Of a DNA stretch of 64,000 nucleotides, positions 25,831 through 37,529 are shown piece by piece. The position numbers and the translations under genes were made by a program. The notes under the pieces were generated by a model, which was given only the letters and a program-made list of their open reading frames with translations, had not been told where the DNA came from and made no database searches. Where the stretch lies: positions 53,023,997 to 53,087,996 of the forward strand of contig NC_091135.1 of assembly GCF_041381155.1 (NCBI RefSeq), given 5' to 3'. Numbering within the stretch: position 1 is the stretch's first letter; the number at the start of each line of letters is the position of its first letter. The stretch is from Argopecten irradians (lineage: Eukaryota > Mollusca > Bivalvia > Pectinida > Pectinidae).

Positions 25831-26799
25831 ATCTTGATGTATGTCTATGATTCGTTCTATTTCGAGATCTTATATACTGTCTGATATAGAAAGAAGAAGA
25901 ACCATAACATTGTATAGAGAAACTACTATCATGGTCAATATACAAAATGTAGGCCCATGCCACAATGTCACAAGATAACTATTAAAAAGCAGACTAAGTC
26001 TGGAATTTTGATATATACTTAGATAATGAGGTGACTTAAGTTTTGACTTAAATTATGCTCCACCGCCGACAGAGCATAAATGATATTCATCATTTGAACA
26101 ATAATTGGTGTTAAATCATCTATATATAGGTCTAATTAACACAAAAAATAATATAAAATAACTATTTTACCTTTGGTGCATGGGCAATCAGTACTTCATT
26201 CCATATAGGATATAGTGCCACGCAATTTTTTCGGGATGCAATTAATTATTTTTTATATTTTTAACTTAAAATAAAATTAAAAGCTCAAACATTTCAATGG
26301 TGGTAATGGTTTAAAGTTAGTAACTTAACTGAATAAAAAATACTAAAATGTCTGCTCCTGTTTTTGATAGTGAAAAAATACCATTTGTCAGCTGTGGAGC
26401 ATCTTTAAGCGTCAGTTTTTCTCTCTCAAAAACTTGAAGGCGTGTCAGTTTGTAGTACTAGTATTTAGAGCCTATCATAGATGTAGGCCTGGTAGGGTCT
26501 CCAACGGTGATCATGTATAACTGTCCACTTGTGATCTCAGTTAATAAGGTGCGGTTTTTAATTGAGTTAATATGCATGTTTAAATAACCCTAAGTGTGGA
26601 ATTGTTGCAGAACAAAGTGTACACAAAATTGATACAAAAATACCTATTCTGTTGTTCTCGGGTAAACATGAGAAATACGTCCTTAACTGTGATATTCTGC
26701 TTCCTGTGTGCTACTGTTGGTTGATGTTTATTTACTATATATAAGTATTAGTGAGAGTGCTATCCCATTGGTTCTGTCCTTCTGTTATTTACTTTGTGT

Positions 26800-27556
26800 T
26801 TATAAAACAAGAAATCATGGACAAGTTCTTACAGTTCTGTAAAGTTTATAAAACAAGAAATCATGGACAAGTTCTTACAGTTCTGTAAAGTTTATAAAAC
26901 AAGAAATCATGGACAAGTTCTTACAGTTCTGTAAAGTTTATAAAACAAGAAATCATGGACAAGTTCTTACAGTTCTGTAAAGTTTAAAACAGAATCATGG
27001 ACAAGTTCTTACAGTTCTGTAAAGTTTAAAACAAGAAATCATGGAAATTCTTACAGTTCTGTAAAGTTATAAACAATTCATGACAAGTCTCTTACAGTTC
27101 TGTACAGTTTGTAAAGTTATAACAAATAGTAAAACAAAAAGTTCTGTAAAATAAAACAAGAAATCATGGACAAGTTCTTACAGTTCTGTAAAGTTTATAA
27201 AACAAGAAATCATGGACAAGTTCTTACAGTTCTGTAAAGTTTATAAAACAAGAAATCATGGACAAGTTCTTACAGTTCTGTAAAGTTTATAAAACAAGAA
27301 ATCATGGACAAGTTCTTACATTTAAAACAAGAAATCATGGACAAGTTCTTACAGTTCTGTAAAGTTTAAAAAAATAAAAACAAGAAATCATGGACAAGTT
27401 CTTACAGTTCTGTAAAGTTTATAAAACAAGAAATCATGGACAAGTTCTTACAGTTCTGTAAAGTTTATAAAACAAGAAATCATGGACAAGTTCTTACAGT
27501 TCTGTAAAGTTTATAAAACAAGAAATCATGGACAAGTTCTTACAGTTCTGTAAAGT
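26800..27556. repeat. 46-bp minisatellite, about 16 copies with a damaged centre
   Basis: The unit contains AACAAGAAATCATGGACAAG and TTCTTACAGTTCTGTAAAG. Copies are perfect at both ends of the array, but at 26985-27170 they carry many small deletions and jumbled pieces. That pattern suggests an assembly or consensus error in an array too long for the reads. Confidence 0.85.
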
Positions 27557-30500
27557 TGTGTTTAAAGATAAAGATGGTTATCATTAAAACGTTTAATAGC
27601 CGTCTGTCAAAGTGAATGAAACTTCTTGTTTGTCTGAATGAATTAAATGCTTGTTGAGGTATCTGTAAATTTGTTATTTAACAATCATTAGTGTGCAATG
27701 TGTATATTTTATTGGTCATCATAACACAACAGCTTTTGATAAAGAAAATGAATTGTTAAATTTAGGTTCACACATAAATTAAGATCTGTAACATGAGAAA
27801 AACTCACCAGTTGTGTAATTTTTAATTATTTCGCGTCAAATGATATTGATAAAAAATATCTTAAAAGAATGCTTTTAGGATTATTTTTTTAATTTTTGGA
27901 TTATGCCAAGAAAATGTTTAGTCAGGTTTGTGTTTCTTATTCGGTTTTGTATATCAATACACCTCCCATATTATAAATAGAGGGGGGATTAAGATAAGAA
28001 TTGGCTACACCCATCATTCAGTATATCAAAAAGAAAATTCAATGTAAAGACTAATTTATTCATTATTCCATGTTGAAATCCAGATATTGTATAGCTAGGC
28101 ATGTTGTAAGGATAATATAGGATAACCATGGTTTACCTTTTTGAAAAGTTTAATCTGAAGATTACAGATTTACAATGTACATAAATAAAAATATTATAAA
28201 CAAATGGTAACAGAGAGAGATTTGTTGTAGAAGTTTTATGATTGGTATGTATGGTGTGCGTCATTCTACTTTTATATATAAATTTGTAAGTATTGTTATG
28301 TACAGACTGTATTATGGACTAAAACCATTCAACACTAGTCTGTATTCTATGGAACTTCTAGTGTGCATGAAAAATAAACTTGCTTTGAAGAATACACTTT
28401 TGTAATTTTATCATTGTTTTGTTGCAAACAAAATTCAATCGAGTTGGAGATATTTTATTGAAAAAAAAACCCACTTAGAGAATCTAGAAGTGTCTAGAAG
28501 ATTCAAGCGCCATTTATGGTATCGTATGGTATAATAGTCATTAAACTCATCACATAATGTGTATAGGCTCTCGTCTGTTTACCATAGTGTCCTGACGTCC
28601 TTGGGTAGCGAGTATGAAACCCTCAAGGGGCAGTTGCCAAGTACTAATTCGAGTTCGATGGTGTTTTTTTCACTGAGAATTCTGGCTTTCCACCACCGCT
28701 TAAACCTTCAATTTCCCTGGCTGATGTGCATGGACGTTTGCTAATGTTATCGACAGGCAACTTACAAAAACATGCTCAAGGTCTAGAAAACAACACAGAT
28801 GTTTTAAAAGCCCATAAAGAATGGATTCCTCATGTCAGGAATTTTCACAGATTTCATTTCACATTTCACTCTATTTGAACAGTGAGACAGCAATAGCATA
28901 TCTTCATGTTCTTACTCTATATTGTACCACCAATCACGGTTAGTTGTCGATTACAGCACGTGCCCTGTATTCATTGACAAATCCAAAATATTTCCACTGT
29001 AATGTTTGATATACTGAAAAATAAACGGAAAATGTTAAAACTAACTTTGAATAATCTAGAACCATTTGTGATTGGTATACTGTGTTATTAAAGCATATTC
29101 TAAGAGCAAAAGTTAAAACCATTCGATAATTTACATGTAAAAGTTCTTATATTAGCGGTGGTTATAAGTATTTTAGTAATGAAGACCACATAGCCTGCTT
29201 TAGTTTGAGATCGAAGCTTGACCTAGACCTAGTTTTGTATAAGACCGGAATGACCTATATTGGTACACGGTACATGCCTTACATCTCAAGTCTGTGACAC
29301 AAGATTCTGACACATGACGCCTGTGTTGGATTGAAAAAACTTTCTTTTTCTTCAAAAATTCTTTAAGTTAATTATTTTGATAATTCACATATTGATATTA
29401 TGAAAATATTAGAACTTTGCACTATGGATTAAGTAAATAAAAACTATTTTGATAGATGAAAATAAATATATATACACACCACTCACAACTTTGGTCATGA
29501 GTAACTAGGGTAGACATCGTACAAGCAGATGGAATACTCGCCCCGTTATCAGCATGAGCTGTTCAGTCATCTTTTACGAGGTATCGAACACTAAAATTGA
29601 TAAAAAAAATTAATAACAACAATAGCACTAAACTGTTCCATGTAAACTGAAACCACATCAGTCATGTGGCTAGATGATCTGTTTTACTTACTTACCCATT
29701 CGATGCTCGAAACTCCAATGCTTTTTGTTTTCGCTGTTGCACATCGATTCCATTTAACTGTCACTCTGTATACAAGTTAGATAACTAATTATTTCGAAAT
29801 ATTAAATAATCGGACATATATTAAATAAGTCTTTTATCTATTAATTTGAATACGCATGATTTATATTAAGTTATTTCCTGATATGAACATTTTATCCGAC
29901 AAGTATAACGATTATTGTAAGATCATCTCGATATTCAGAAAGTCACAAGAAAGAATAAACATTAAATAAGAAAATAGTTTCATATCAACTGGTAAAAATA
30001 ATTTTGATCCTTACTTACCTCAGTAGGTTCCTACTGAAATCAACTTACTTATAGTTTAGACAATCAAAACCGGCAATAAAACTTAACCTTGATTTCTATG
30101 TGTTTGAATGACAAACATTTTGCAGCATTTTGTTGATAGATATCATCGATAGCGTTGCATGATCTAAGGTTGACTATTATGTCAGGAACACAAATATATT
30201 TTTTATAATTTAATGCAGTAAAGTACCATAGTTTTTATGAATACCGGTGTATCTATATAAAGTGAAACAAATTAAATATTGATTACAGATATTCATAACA
30301 TTTCATAAATCAAAACAAACAAAAAAAGAAACAAACCATTCTAAGGTCGAGAGACAATAAGATAAACCTTATATTTATAGTTCATAATTGATTAATATGG
30401 TATAAACACAAATTAATATTTATTTGGTATCTTGCTTTTATTCATTACAGTATAACATGTACATCAATCGTTACTTGATAAAAGGTATGTATAAAACAAA

Positions 30501-30982
30501 TGTAAATATGATGCATATATTCATAATATTTCATAAAACAAACGAAAGGAAAATATAAACACTTCATTATCTTTAATAGGATAATCTATAAGCTTGGCGG
30601 TAATGTTAGAGCGGGACATGAACAGAGATCACTCCCTGTACATGGTCATGTAATGTAAAATAACGAAATACTCAACATAGTCACATGACAAGTGGTTAGT
30701 AATGTAAACCATATAGTGATGATAAGGTAAACAACATAATCACAATAATGAACAACGTATCATTACATAATCGGAATTACCAGAATTCTTTTATAATCTG
30801 TTTAATCACACACTATAACTGAGAGAGATATTGGTGTTAATATCAATGTTATTATTTTTAAATGTTCTCTTATTAAATATTTTATAATGCAGTATGCAAA
30901 TTTATCTGAACTGCATTTACTGTATTATTGAATGACATCGTGTATGTAAATACTGAAGTAATCAATGAAATAGAGTTAACAG
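27557..30982. other. Intergenic stretch without a recognised gene
   Basis: AT-rich with only short frames. Bases 28560-28860 are somewhat more open (SLGSEYETLKGQLPSTN in one frame, then ADVHGRLLMLSTGNLQKHAQ in another), which could be a frameshifted remnant of an unidentified coding sequence. No family was recognised. Confidence 0.35.
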
Positions 30983-30988
30983 TTTATT
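30983..30988 (-). terminator. Polyadenylation signal of the C-type lectin gene
   Basis: AATAAA on the minus strand, about 39 bases after the lectin stop codon at 31027-31029. This supports 31027 as the real end of the coding region. Confidence 0.6.
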
Positions 30989-31026
30989 TACAGAATGTAG
31001 AAATATGTCGGAATTTCCATTTTGTA

Positions 31027-34000
31027 CTAACCTTCTTTTTCACAAAGATATGGCAAAAAGGTTGTACAGGACAGATCGTTCCAGCCGCTATCATGGATAT
31101 GAACACAATCCTGATTACCACCAGAATCACTGGGTTGACCTGGAATCCAGTCGGTGTATGTTACTATCGAGTTGTCTGACACCCAAAACCAGACAGATCG
31201 GGTATTAGTGTACGCTCCGATCCATGGACCTCCTTGTCAAATAGTAAATCAACAACAATGATATATAATAATAAACCCATGATTTTATCGAAAGTATATT
31301 AGATATTAGGTATTTTTACCAAAAGAATGTTGCACGAAAGATGAGTATCAAATATGACGACTTATAGATTATAAATGCTGCTGCTTTTTTTTTTGCTGTG
31401 TCACTTCTGATTGGCCGTTACAATATCTTTTAGACGTTTCGGTATTGGGCACTGATGTAAGGTAAACACGTAATATTTATTAATCTGGATACCTAATAGG
31501 CTATGGTTAATTTTCAGCCAGGAATTTTCTGCAGCTGTTTCTATCTTTACAAGGGTGCTGCCATGGTTGAGGCATTCATTCTGTAAAAAGAAAAACAATG
31601 ATTTGAGCATTTTGATAGTAAAATAATGTTGCTTCACAAAGAGACAGTAAAATAAGTCTGGAAAAAAAAATTCAAGCAGATAAGAGTACATGGCACATTT
31701 GTATTTCTTGTATAGCCTTTGTTGATACTCGAAGATGATTTTTAATGTTTAAACCTCTGTTGGAAATACAGACAGACAGACATGTTTTCGTTAAGGCTGT
31801 TACTCTCCTACACGCTGAAGAGTGACTTAGGTTGATCAACATGGCGAACGTTTTTCGATGACGCGTGTGAAACCTATTTTCGAGAACATATTTGTTTTCC
31901 TTTCTTTTTCAGATATCTCTTGGAAGTTTACAAATAGGGATTTATAACTTTGCCCCATACTTAGACATAACGTAATTTGTCCTGAAAGCACAAAAAAGGT
32001 TTTAAAAATTATCTGTAAAATGCAAAATTATTCGACTGAATAATATCAATAATTCAAATTAATGATTTCGATAATTCCTGAAATTAGTAATATCAATAAA
32101 TCGAGACATTAATTTATCTACTGACATCATTAAGGTATCTACTGACATCATTAATTGATCTAATGACATCATTAATTTATTTAATGACATCATTAATCTA
32201 TCTAATGACACCATTAATTTATCTACTGACATCATTAATTTATCTAATGACATCATTAATCTATCTAATGACACCATTAATTTATCTAATGACACCATTA
32301 ATTTATCTACTGACATCATTCATTTATCTACTGACATCATTAATTTATCTAATGACATCGTTATTTTTTATTAGTGACATCGTTAATTTCTTTTGTGACA
32401 TCGTTTTTTATTTAGTGATATAACATATTCACGTTGTTATTATCATTAATTGATATCGATAAATATTCCGATTTATCGATACATGCAGCACCAAATTGAT
32501 ATAACTACTTGATATAACGTAGTTATATTATTAATTCATGTGTTGCGTCACATAAACAATAATTACTCCACATTTTGTGTGTGACGTCACCCGCTTTGGT
32601 TGATCCAGGTATGAAGCCTGCTTGTCTCATTAAATCCAAAACTCTATTTGGTATTTAATTTGGGAGAAACCATCATAACATAGATGTTAAGCTTTGATAT
32701 GTATACTACTCTCTGTGTTTATATGCTTTGTCACTCTTTTTTCTTTCTTCTTTTGTGTGTGTGTGTGGGTGTGGGGGGTGGGTTAATTTTGATTATGTTT
32801 CATTTGAATGATAGACTACATATTATAGTCTTTCTTATAACCTACCTGGGCGTCAGACCACGTGTCTGTAAACAACCTATAACAATACATACGTCTTACT
32901 AATTACCTACCCGGGCGTCAGACCACGTCCTGTTGTCTGTAAACAACGTTTAACAATATACACGTCTTACTAATTACCTACCTGGGCGTCAGACCACGTC
33001 CTGTTGTCTGTAAACAACCAATAACAATATATACGTCTTACTAATTACCTACCTGGGCGTCAGACCACGTCCTGGTGTCTATAAACAATATATAACAATA
33101 TATACGTCTTACTAATTACCTACCTGGGCGTCAGACCACGTGTCAGTAAAAAACCTATAACAATATATATGTCTTACTAATTACCTACCTGGGCGTCAGA
33201 CCACGTGTCAGTAAACAACCTATAACAATATATAGTCTTACTAATTACCTACCTATAACAATATATAGTCTTACTAATTACCTACCTGGGCGTCAAACCA
33301 CGTCCTTATGTCTGTAAACAACCTATAACAATGGCTGTTATACTCCGTCCAGTCGTCCTGGCAACTTTCTGTCACAAAAAGACGAAATGGTTCTAATGCA
33401 AACTGCACACTCAATATTAACATATTTAAAATAAGATTTGAACACTGTATTCTGTTCCTGTGATTCCTCTACTAAACCAGACTGATGAATGTCAATTGTG
33501 TCTGGTAATGTTACAAGGACTGCAATCAAAATGTAAACACAGGGAAGTAATTATCAAAGAAGTCAATGCGAAATCTTCTCGCGAACGTATAACAACTATG
33601 TTTTAGTTGTAAAATGATATTAAATGAACCGGTTATAAAATAGAAACATGGAAACACGAGCGAAATTATACATATTGCTTGGCCCTATAAATCTATTAGT
33701 CAAACTAAATGGCAAGCGTTGGATTTGCAATTCAAAGTTGCCGGTTTGATACCCAGCCAAAGCAGTGACTCTATGCTATGTTCTGTAGAACTTAATGAAC
33801 TACTTAATGTTAAGACCATTTCTCCTGTTATTGTATCGCATTTTATCTAGGATCTAGATTTTTGTTAACATGAAACATCGATTGATTGTCAAAGGTATAT
33901 AGACAATATATATCTATTATCCTATTCAGTAATTAAGTACATTAAGTTCCTTTTTCACCTTATCCTAATCATACACAGGTGCGCCAATTTCACTATATAA

Positions 34001-36099
34001 TTAGTTCAAAAGATTATCCAATTATTTCTTTGGACCGTTGGACAGAGTTCTAGATAATTTCACTTGGCCAAATAGCATGGGCAAACGACTTAAAGTCAAG
34101 TCATTACATATCAAAAAGATCGATTTGTCTCCAACAACACATAATTATATTATACTATATTGAGTATTATGATGAAATCCCCCCGAGATCTGTTTAAATC
34201 ATTAAAACCGGTACAGTATATTTGTTAGAATATATTTGTCTTGTCTTGACTCATAAAAGGACACCTAATTGTACGCTATTAACAGCAGGTATCATATTTC
34301 ATCATTAGGTAATTTAATTCAGCATTACCATTTCATTTTGTAAGGTTTAAACTCCCATTTTTCATTTTGATAGCAGTCCTTCTGTTCATACCAACATGTA
34401 ACAGGATAGAAGAATATTTTAAATCTAGCGACAGTTTATGCAAACTATATTTGTTATTCAAATTAGAATTTGGATCTTTCTATTTTCAATGTTTAACTTG
34501 TGTGGATATAGGGTGCAATATTGATGTCGTATTATATAGATAAGTACAAATAAATGCCATGAAAATCTAAATGACAAATGTTTTTACCATAACAAGAGGC
34601 CCATGGGCCTTAACGGTCATCTGACTCATGGCACAAGACAACTAAGTCACAGTATAAAGTATTGGTTAACGATTAATATAAACAATACAAGGAACTCCTT
34701 AGTTGAATATGTAAGTTTCTGAAAAAGGTAAATGTCATTTGTTGAACAAACTTGGTAGCCCTTCATCCAAATATGGTCGAAACCCATTCAAGGATTAATA
34801 TAAGGAGGAGTCAGATTTTAAAGCCAAATTTCAGCAAAGTTCCCATTTTGGACCTCAGTCATAAAATCCCCATGGGTCTTACCTCGGTCCTTTATAAAAT
34901 ATGATTGTCCTTACCTAAAGTTCCCCCTTCTGAATCAATTAAAACCACTATAGACCAATTTTCATTGAGATCGGAGACTGGAACCTTAAAACAGGAAGTG
35001 GGCCAACGGCCATCTTGGAATACCAAAATCTTTACGAAGATGTTTGCATGTTGTTCGGCATCAATTAAAACCCCTATAGACCAATTTTCATTGAGATCGG
35101 AGACTGAAACCTTAAAACAGGAAGTGTGCAAGTGGCCGTCTTGGAATACCAAAATCTTTACGAAAATGTTTGCATGTTGTTCGGCATCAATTAAAACCCC
35201 TATAGACCAATTTTCATTGAGATCGGAGACTGAAACCTTAAAACAGGAAGTGGGCCAGCGGCCATCTTGGAATACCAAAATCTTTACGAAAATGTTTGCA
35301 TGTTGTTCGGCATCAATTAAAACCCCTATAGACCAATTTTCATTGAGATCGGAGACTGAAACCTTAAAACAGGAAGTGGACCAGCTAAAATTAAGAAAAT
35401 TTGCCCTTTTGGGGCCCCACCCCTCAGTTCCTAGGGATCAGACCAGACTCATTTATATAAAATATAACTGTGTTTCCCCAATGATGTTTCACACCAAATA
35501 TGGATAAAATTCATCCAAGGATGGAGGAGGATTAGGATTTTAAAGCTTAAATTAAGAAAATTTGCCCTTTTGGGGCCCCACCTTTCAGCCCCTAGGGGTT
35601 GGACCATGCTCATTTATATAAAATATGATTGTCCGTCCCCAATGATGTTTCACACCAAATATGGTTAAAATCCATCACGGGATGAAGGAGGAGTAGGCTT
35701 TTGTATAAATAGTCTTACGCACGACGCACGGCGGACGGCGCACGGCGGAGGGCGCACGACGACGGACGAAACACGATGACAATAGGTCATCCTGACCTTC
35801 GGACAGATGACCTAAAAATGCACCACCTCAGTACTATTGGAAAACCATTGCTCAGAAATCTGACGAAACCTTATTAACATCATTTGAGGATAGTGCCATT
35901 TTTAGACTTGTAGAACTTCACAACGTAATGTAATTTTCGTTCTATACTTATATAAAGTACCTTGAGAACGAAAATGAAACTTGTGTTAAGAAAAACCTAC
36001 GAACTATCCAACCGAAGCAACTGTCAAGATATTGTTCTACTCACCGCTAAGATACACTAGTAGTAGAATTGGTAGGACCAGACGGTATAGAATAAACAT
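31027..36099 (-). CDS. Secreted C-type lectin, four coding exons
   Basis: Minus-strand exons 36099-36045, 33368-33286, 31580-31493 and 31232-31027 join in phase to 143 residues. Residues 1-18 (MFILYRLVLPILLLVYLS) form a signal peptide. The rest is one long-form C-type lectin domain with Cys at 21, 32, 49, 118, 131 and 139. It has WIGA at 79-82, a QPS at 108-110 where calcium-binding lectins have EPN or QPD, and WND at 126-128. N71-H-S is a possible glycosylation site. In this family the EPN/QPD and WND segments coordinate calcium and sugar; the serine variant makes specificity, and perhaps binding, uncertain. Invertebrate members are commonly secreted immune or adhesion lectins. Exon 1 starts at 36120, four to seven codons before the ATG, after a 5' UTR intron. 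Intron 1 holds a family B Helitron; intron 2 holds a 21-bp minisatellite and the repeated exon-2 tail. Confidence 0.88.
32105..32420. repeat. 21-bp minisatellite, about 15 copies, open on both strands
   Basis: The unit is close to TCTAATGACATCATTAATTTA with C/A and T/C variants. Because the period is a multiple of three, it gives open frames of about 86 codons on both strands (MTSLIYL and MSLDKLM repeats). These are not genes. It lies in intron 2 of the lectin gene. Confidence 0.85.
32835..33285 (-). repeat. Tandem copies of the lectin exon-2 end with its splice donor
   Basis: Six full copies and one truncated copy of a 65- or 71-bp unit. Read on the minus strand, each full unit has TGTTATAGGTTGTTTAC, then AGAC, ACGTGGTCTGACGCCCAG and GTAGGTAATTAG. 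That is the last 15 codons or so of exon 2 (CYRLFTDNRTWSDAQ) plus its splice donor and the start of the intron. GGGCGT on the plus strand recurs at 32848, 32913, 32984, 33055, 33126 and 33191, and at the real exon end 33288. The truncated copy (33240-33260) lies between them. Confidence 0.85.
34591..35813 (-). mobile_element. Helitron-like element with family B ends, minus strand (lectin intron 1)
   Basis: On the minus strand it starts TTTTTAGGTCATCTGTCCGA with a hairpin and a CGTCGTCGTGCG-type run at 35700-35790, and ends AGGCCCATGGGCCT plus CTTGTT at 34591-34605. The ends match the family B copy at 22372-24586, but the core differs: four 126-bp units (34930-35385) and two to three units of about 160 bp containing TTTGCCCTTTTGGGGCCCCA. 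It is therefore a subfamily with a replaced core. Confidence 0.7.
34930..35385. repeat. Four 126-bp tandem units inside the minus-strand Helitron
   Basis: Each unit contains TATAGACCAATTTTCATTGA, AAACAGGAAGTG and TGTTTGCATGTTGTTCGGC. The period is exactly 42 codons, so a 200-codon frame on + (34905-35507) and a 128-codon frame on - stay open. I regard both as artefacts of the period. Confidence 0.8.
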
Positions 36100-36762
36100 T
36101 GTATAGGCCAAGTTGGCTTCCTGTAGATAATAACGAAAAGAGAAATACAGTATAATTTTCATGAAAATATTGACAAAGCGAAAAGAAAAATACAGCTGCT
36201 GTCTGAGCAATTTTCTATTGCAATGATATGGGGAACATTAGTAATAGAACGATATGAAGTACTCCGATCAATCTTATTTTATCTACTTTCCTTTTGATAT
36301 TATGTTAAATAATGTTTTATCTGGTTAAGTTTGGTTTTGTCTATTTTTGTGCAACAGTTTGAAAGATCAGCAATTAAAAGTAGTTTAAATAAGGTTCACA
36401 AACTGTGAAGATTGACATTTATGTCATATTTTTATTATTTATTGTATTTCATTTCAATGTGTCATGAATTTGTATCACAGATTTGTTACACTATCACCCA
36501 CGCCGACCTAAGCACTGACTTAATACCTACTCCAGGTATATCTATACGATGACCCGTTCCGTTACAACATTGCAATATACAGTCGATAAAACATACATGT
36601 AATTTATCATTAAGAATTCTATTTTGGGCGACAGGTAAATGAAATTTCGCATTTAACTAGGACCGTGTTCCCCCCATTTTCAAACATTTGTATCGATCAG
36701 ACATACTAAATAATTTATTTTATTTTTTTTTTCATATTTATCACTATGTCAATGTTTCTTAC

Positions 36763-36838
36763 CTTATAAATATATAGGTATCATTAGTCTTTGTGAAAGC
36801 CTTCCAAATTCTTTTTGTAGCGGATCACCAGACTGTAT
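36763..36838 (-). other. Probable 5' UTR exon of the C-type lectin gene
   Basis: On the minus strand, a TATAAATA box at 36869-36862 is followed about 25-30 bases later by the expected start near 36838. The leader ends at a good donor (ATAAG|GTAAGAAA, exon end 36763). The next acceptor, CTACAG|GAAGCC at 36121, opens the exon with the ATG. Promoter and leader are inferred from these signals. Confidence 0.55.
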
Positions 36839-36861
36839 GGAATCTTCTCTGCTCCCTACTG

Positions 36862-36869
36862 TATTTATA
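36862..36869 (-). promoter_or_regulatory. TATA box of the C-type lectin gene
   Basis: TATAAATA on the minus strand, in the context GTATATAAATACAG, upstream of the 5' UTR exon. Confidence 0.55.
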
Positions 36870-36871
36870 TA

Positions 36872-37529
36872 CGGACTGTCGTTAAGTGACGACCGGTTTG
36901 TAGTTCTAGTACGACTTACTGCCGGGTATGCCCCCATGTACCCAGTCTGTACACATACGTGCCTGTTATTATGACACCCGGAAGTAAATACTTTGTACAG
37001 ATCAACTCGAGTAGCTTGATCCTTTACCTTTGTAAGATATAAAAAGACTTAGTACAGAACAAAGGAGTCATGCATTGACAACTTATTTAAAAACATCTGC
37101 CAACAAATGAATAAAATAGAATCCTTTATATAGCTGGAATACATTCGCTCGTTGCTGTGTTTTGCGTGCTAAGGTCAGAGTTGTGTAGTTTATGATTTGC
37201 GTCCGTGTGCTGGTAGATTTAAGGTCCAGTGAGTGAAAAAAAACCAACAAAATATATTTTAGGACTGAGCAATAAAACATATACAAGAGGGAAAATGATG
37301 TTTCCCACCATCTCCAAAGATGTACAATCAACAAAAACAATTTTTTTTTAAATGATTTGTGTTTGATGAACAGTGAAACATGTATCAATTCAAACACCGC
37401 AATAAAAGGTGTATTATGTGTGTTTGCCACCTCATTGTCTGGTATGTTTAAAAAAGAAGCATATCATAAACCCAAACAACTATGGCCTATGAAGATATCA
37501 TATCACCATACAATAACGGGGAGGCTGAA
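36872..37529. other. Intergenic stretch between lectin promoter and satellite
   Basis: No gene recognised. A minus-strand frame at 37083-37430 (115 codons, rich in Phe and Leu) has no recognisable domain and may belong to a dispersed repeat. Confidence 0.35.

Noticed and set aside
25538-27556. Short direct repeats considered as a CRISPR array
   Set aside because: The units are head-to-tail with no unique spacers, and the genome is eukaryotic.
28559-28744. Possible gag-like or hydrolase fragment
   Set aside because: The resemblance is vague and frame changes are needed; no motif is firm enough to name a family.
32059-32423. Repetitive 86-codon frames on both strands
   Set aside because: They arise from a 21-bp minisatellite; there are no gene signals and the frames are mirror images of the repeat.
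34905-35507. 200-codon open frame on + and a 128-codon frame on -
   Set aside because: The repeat period is 126 bases, a multiple of three, inside a Helitron core; both strands stay open for that reason alone, with no recognisable domain.
37083-37430. 115-codon minus frame
   Set aside because: Low-complexity Phe/Leu-rich translation with no domain, start context or splice signals.
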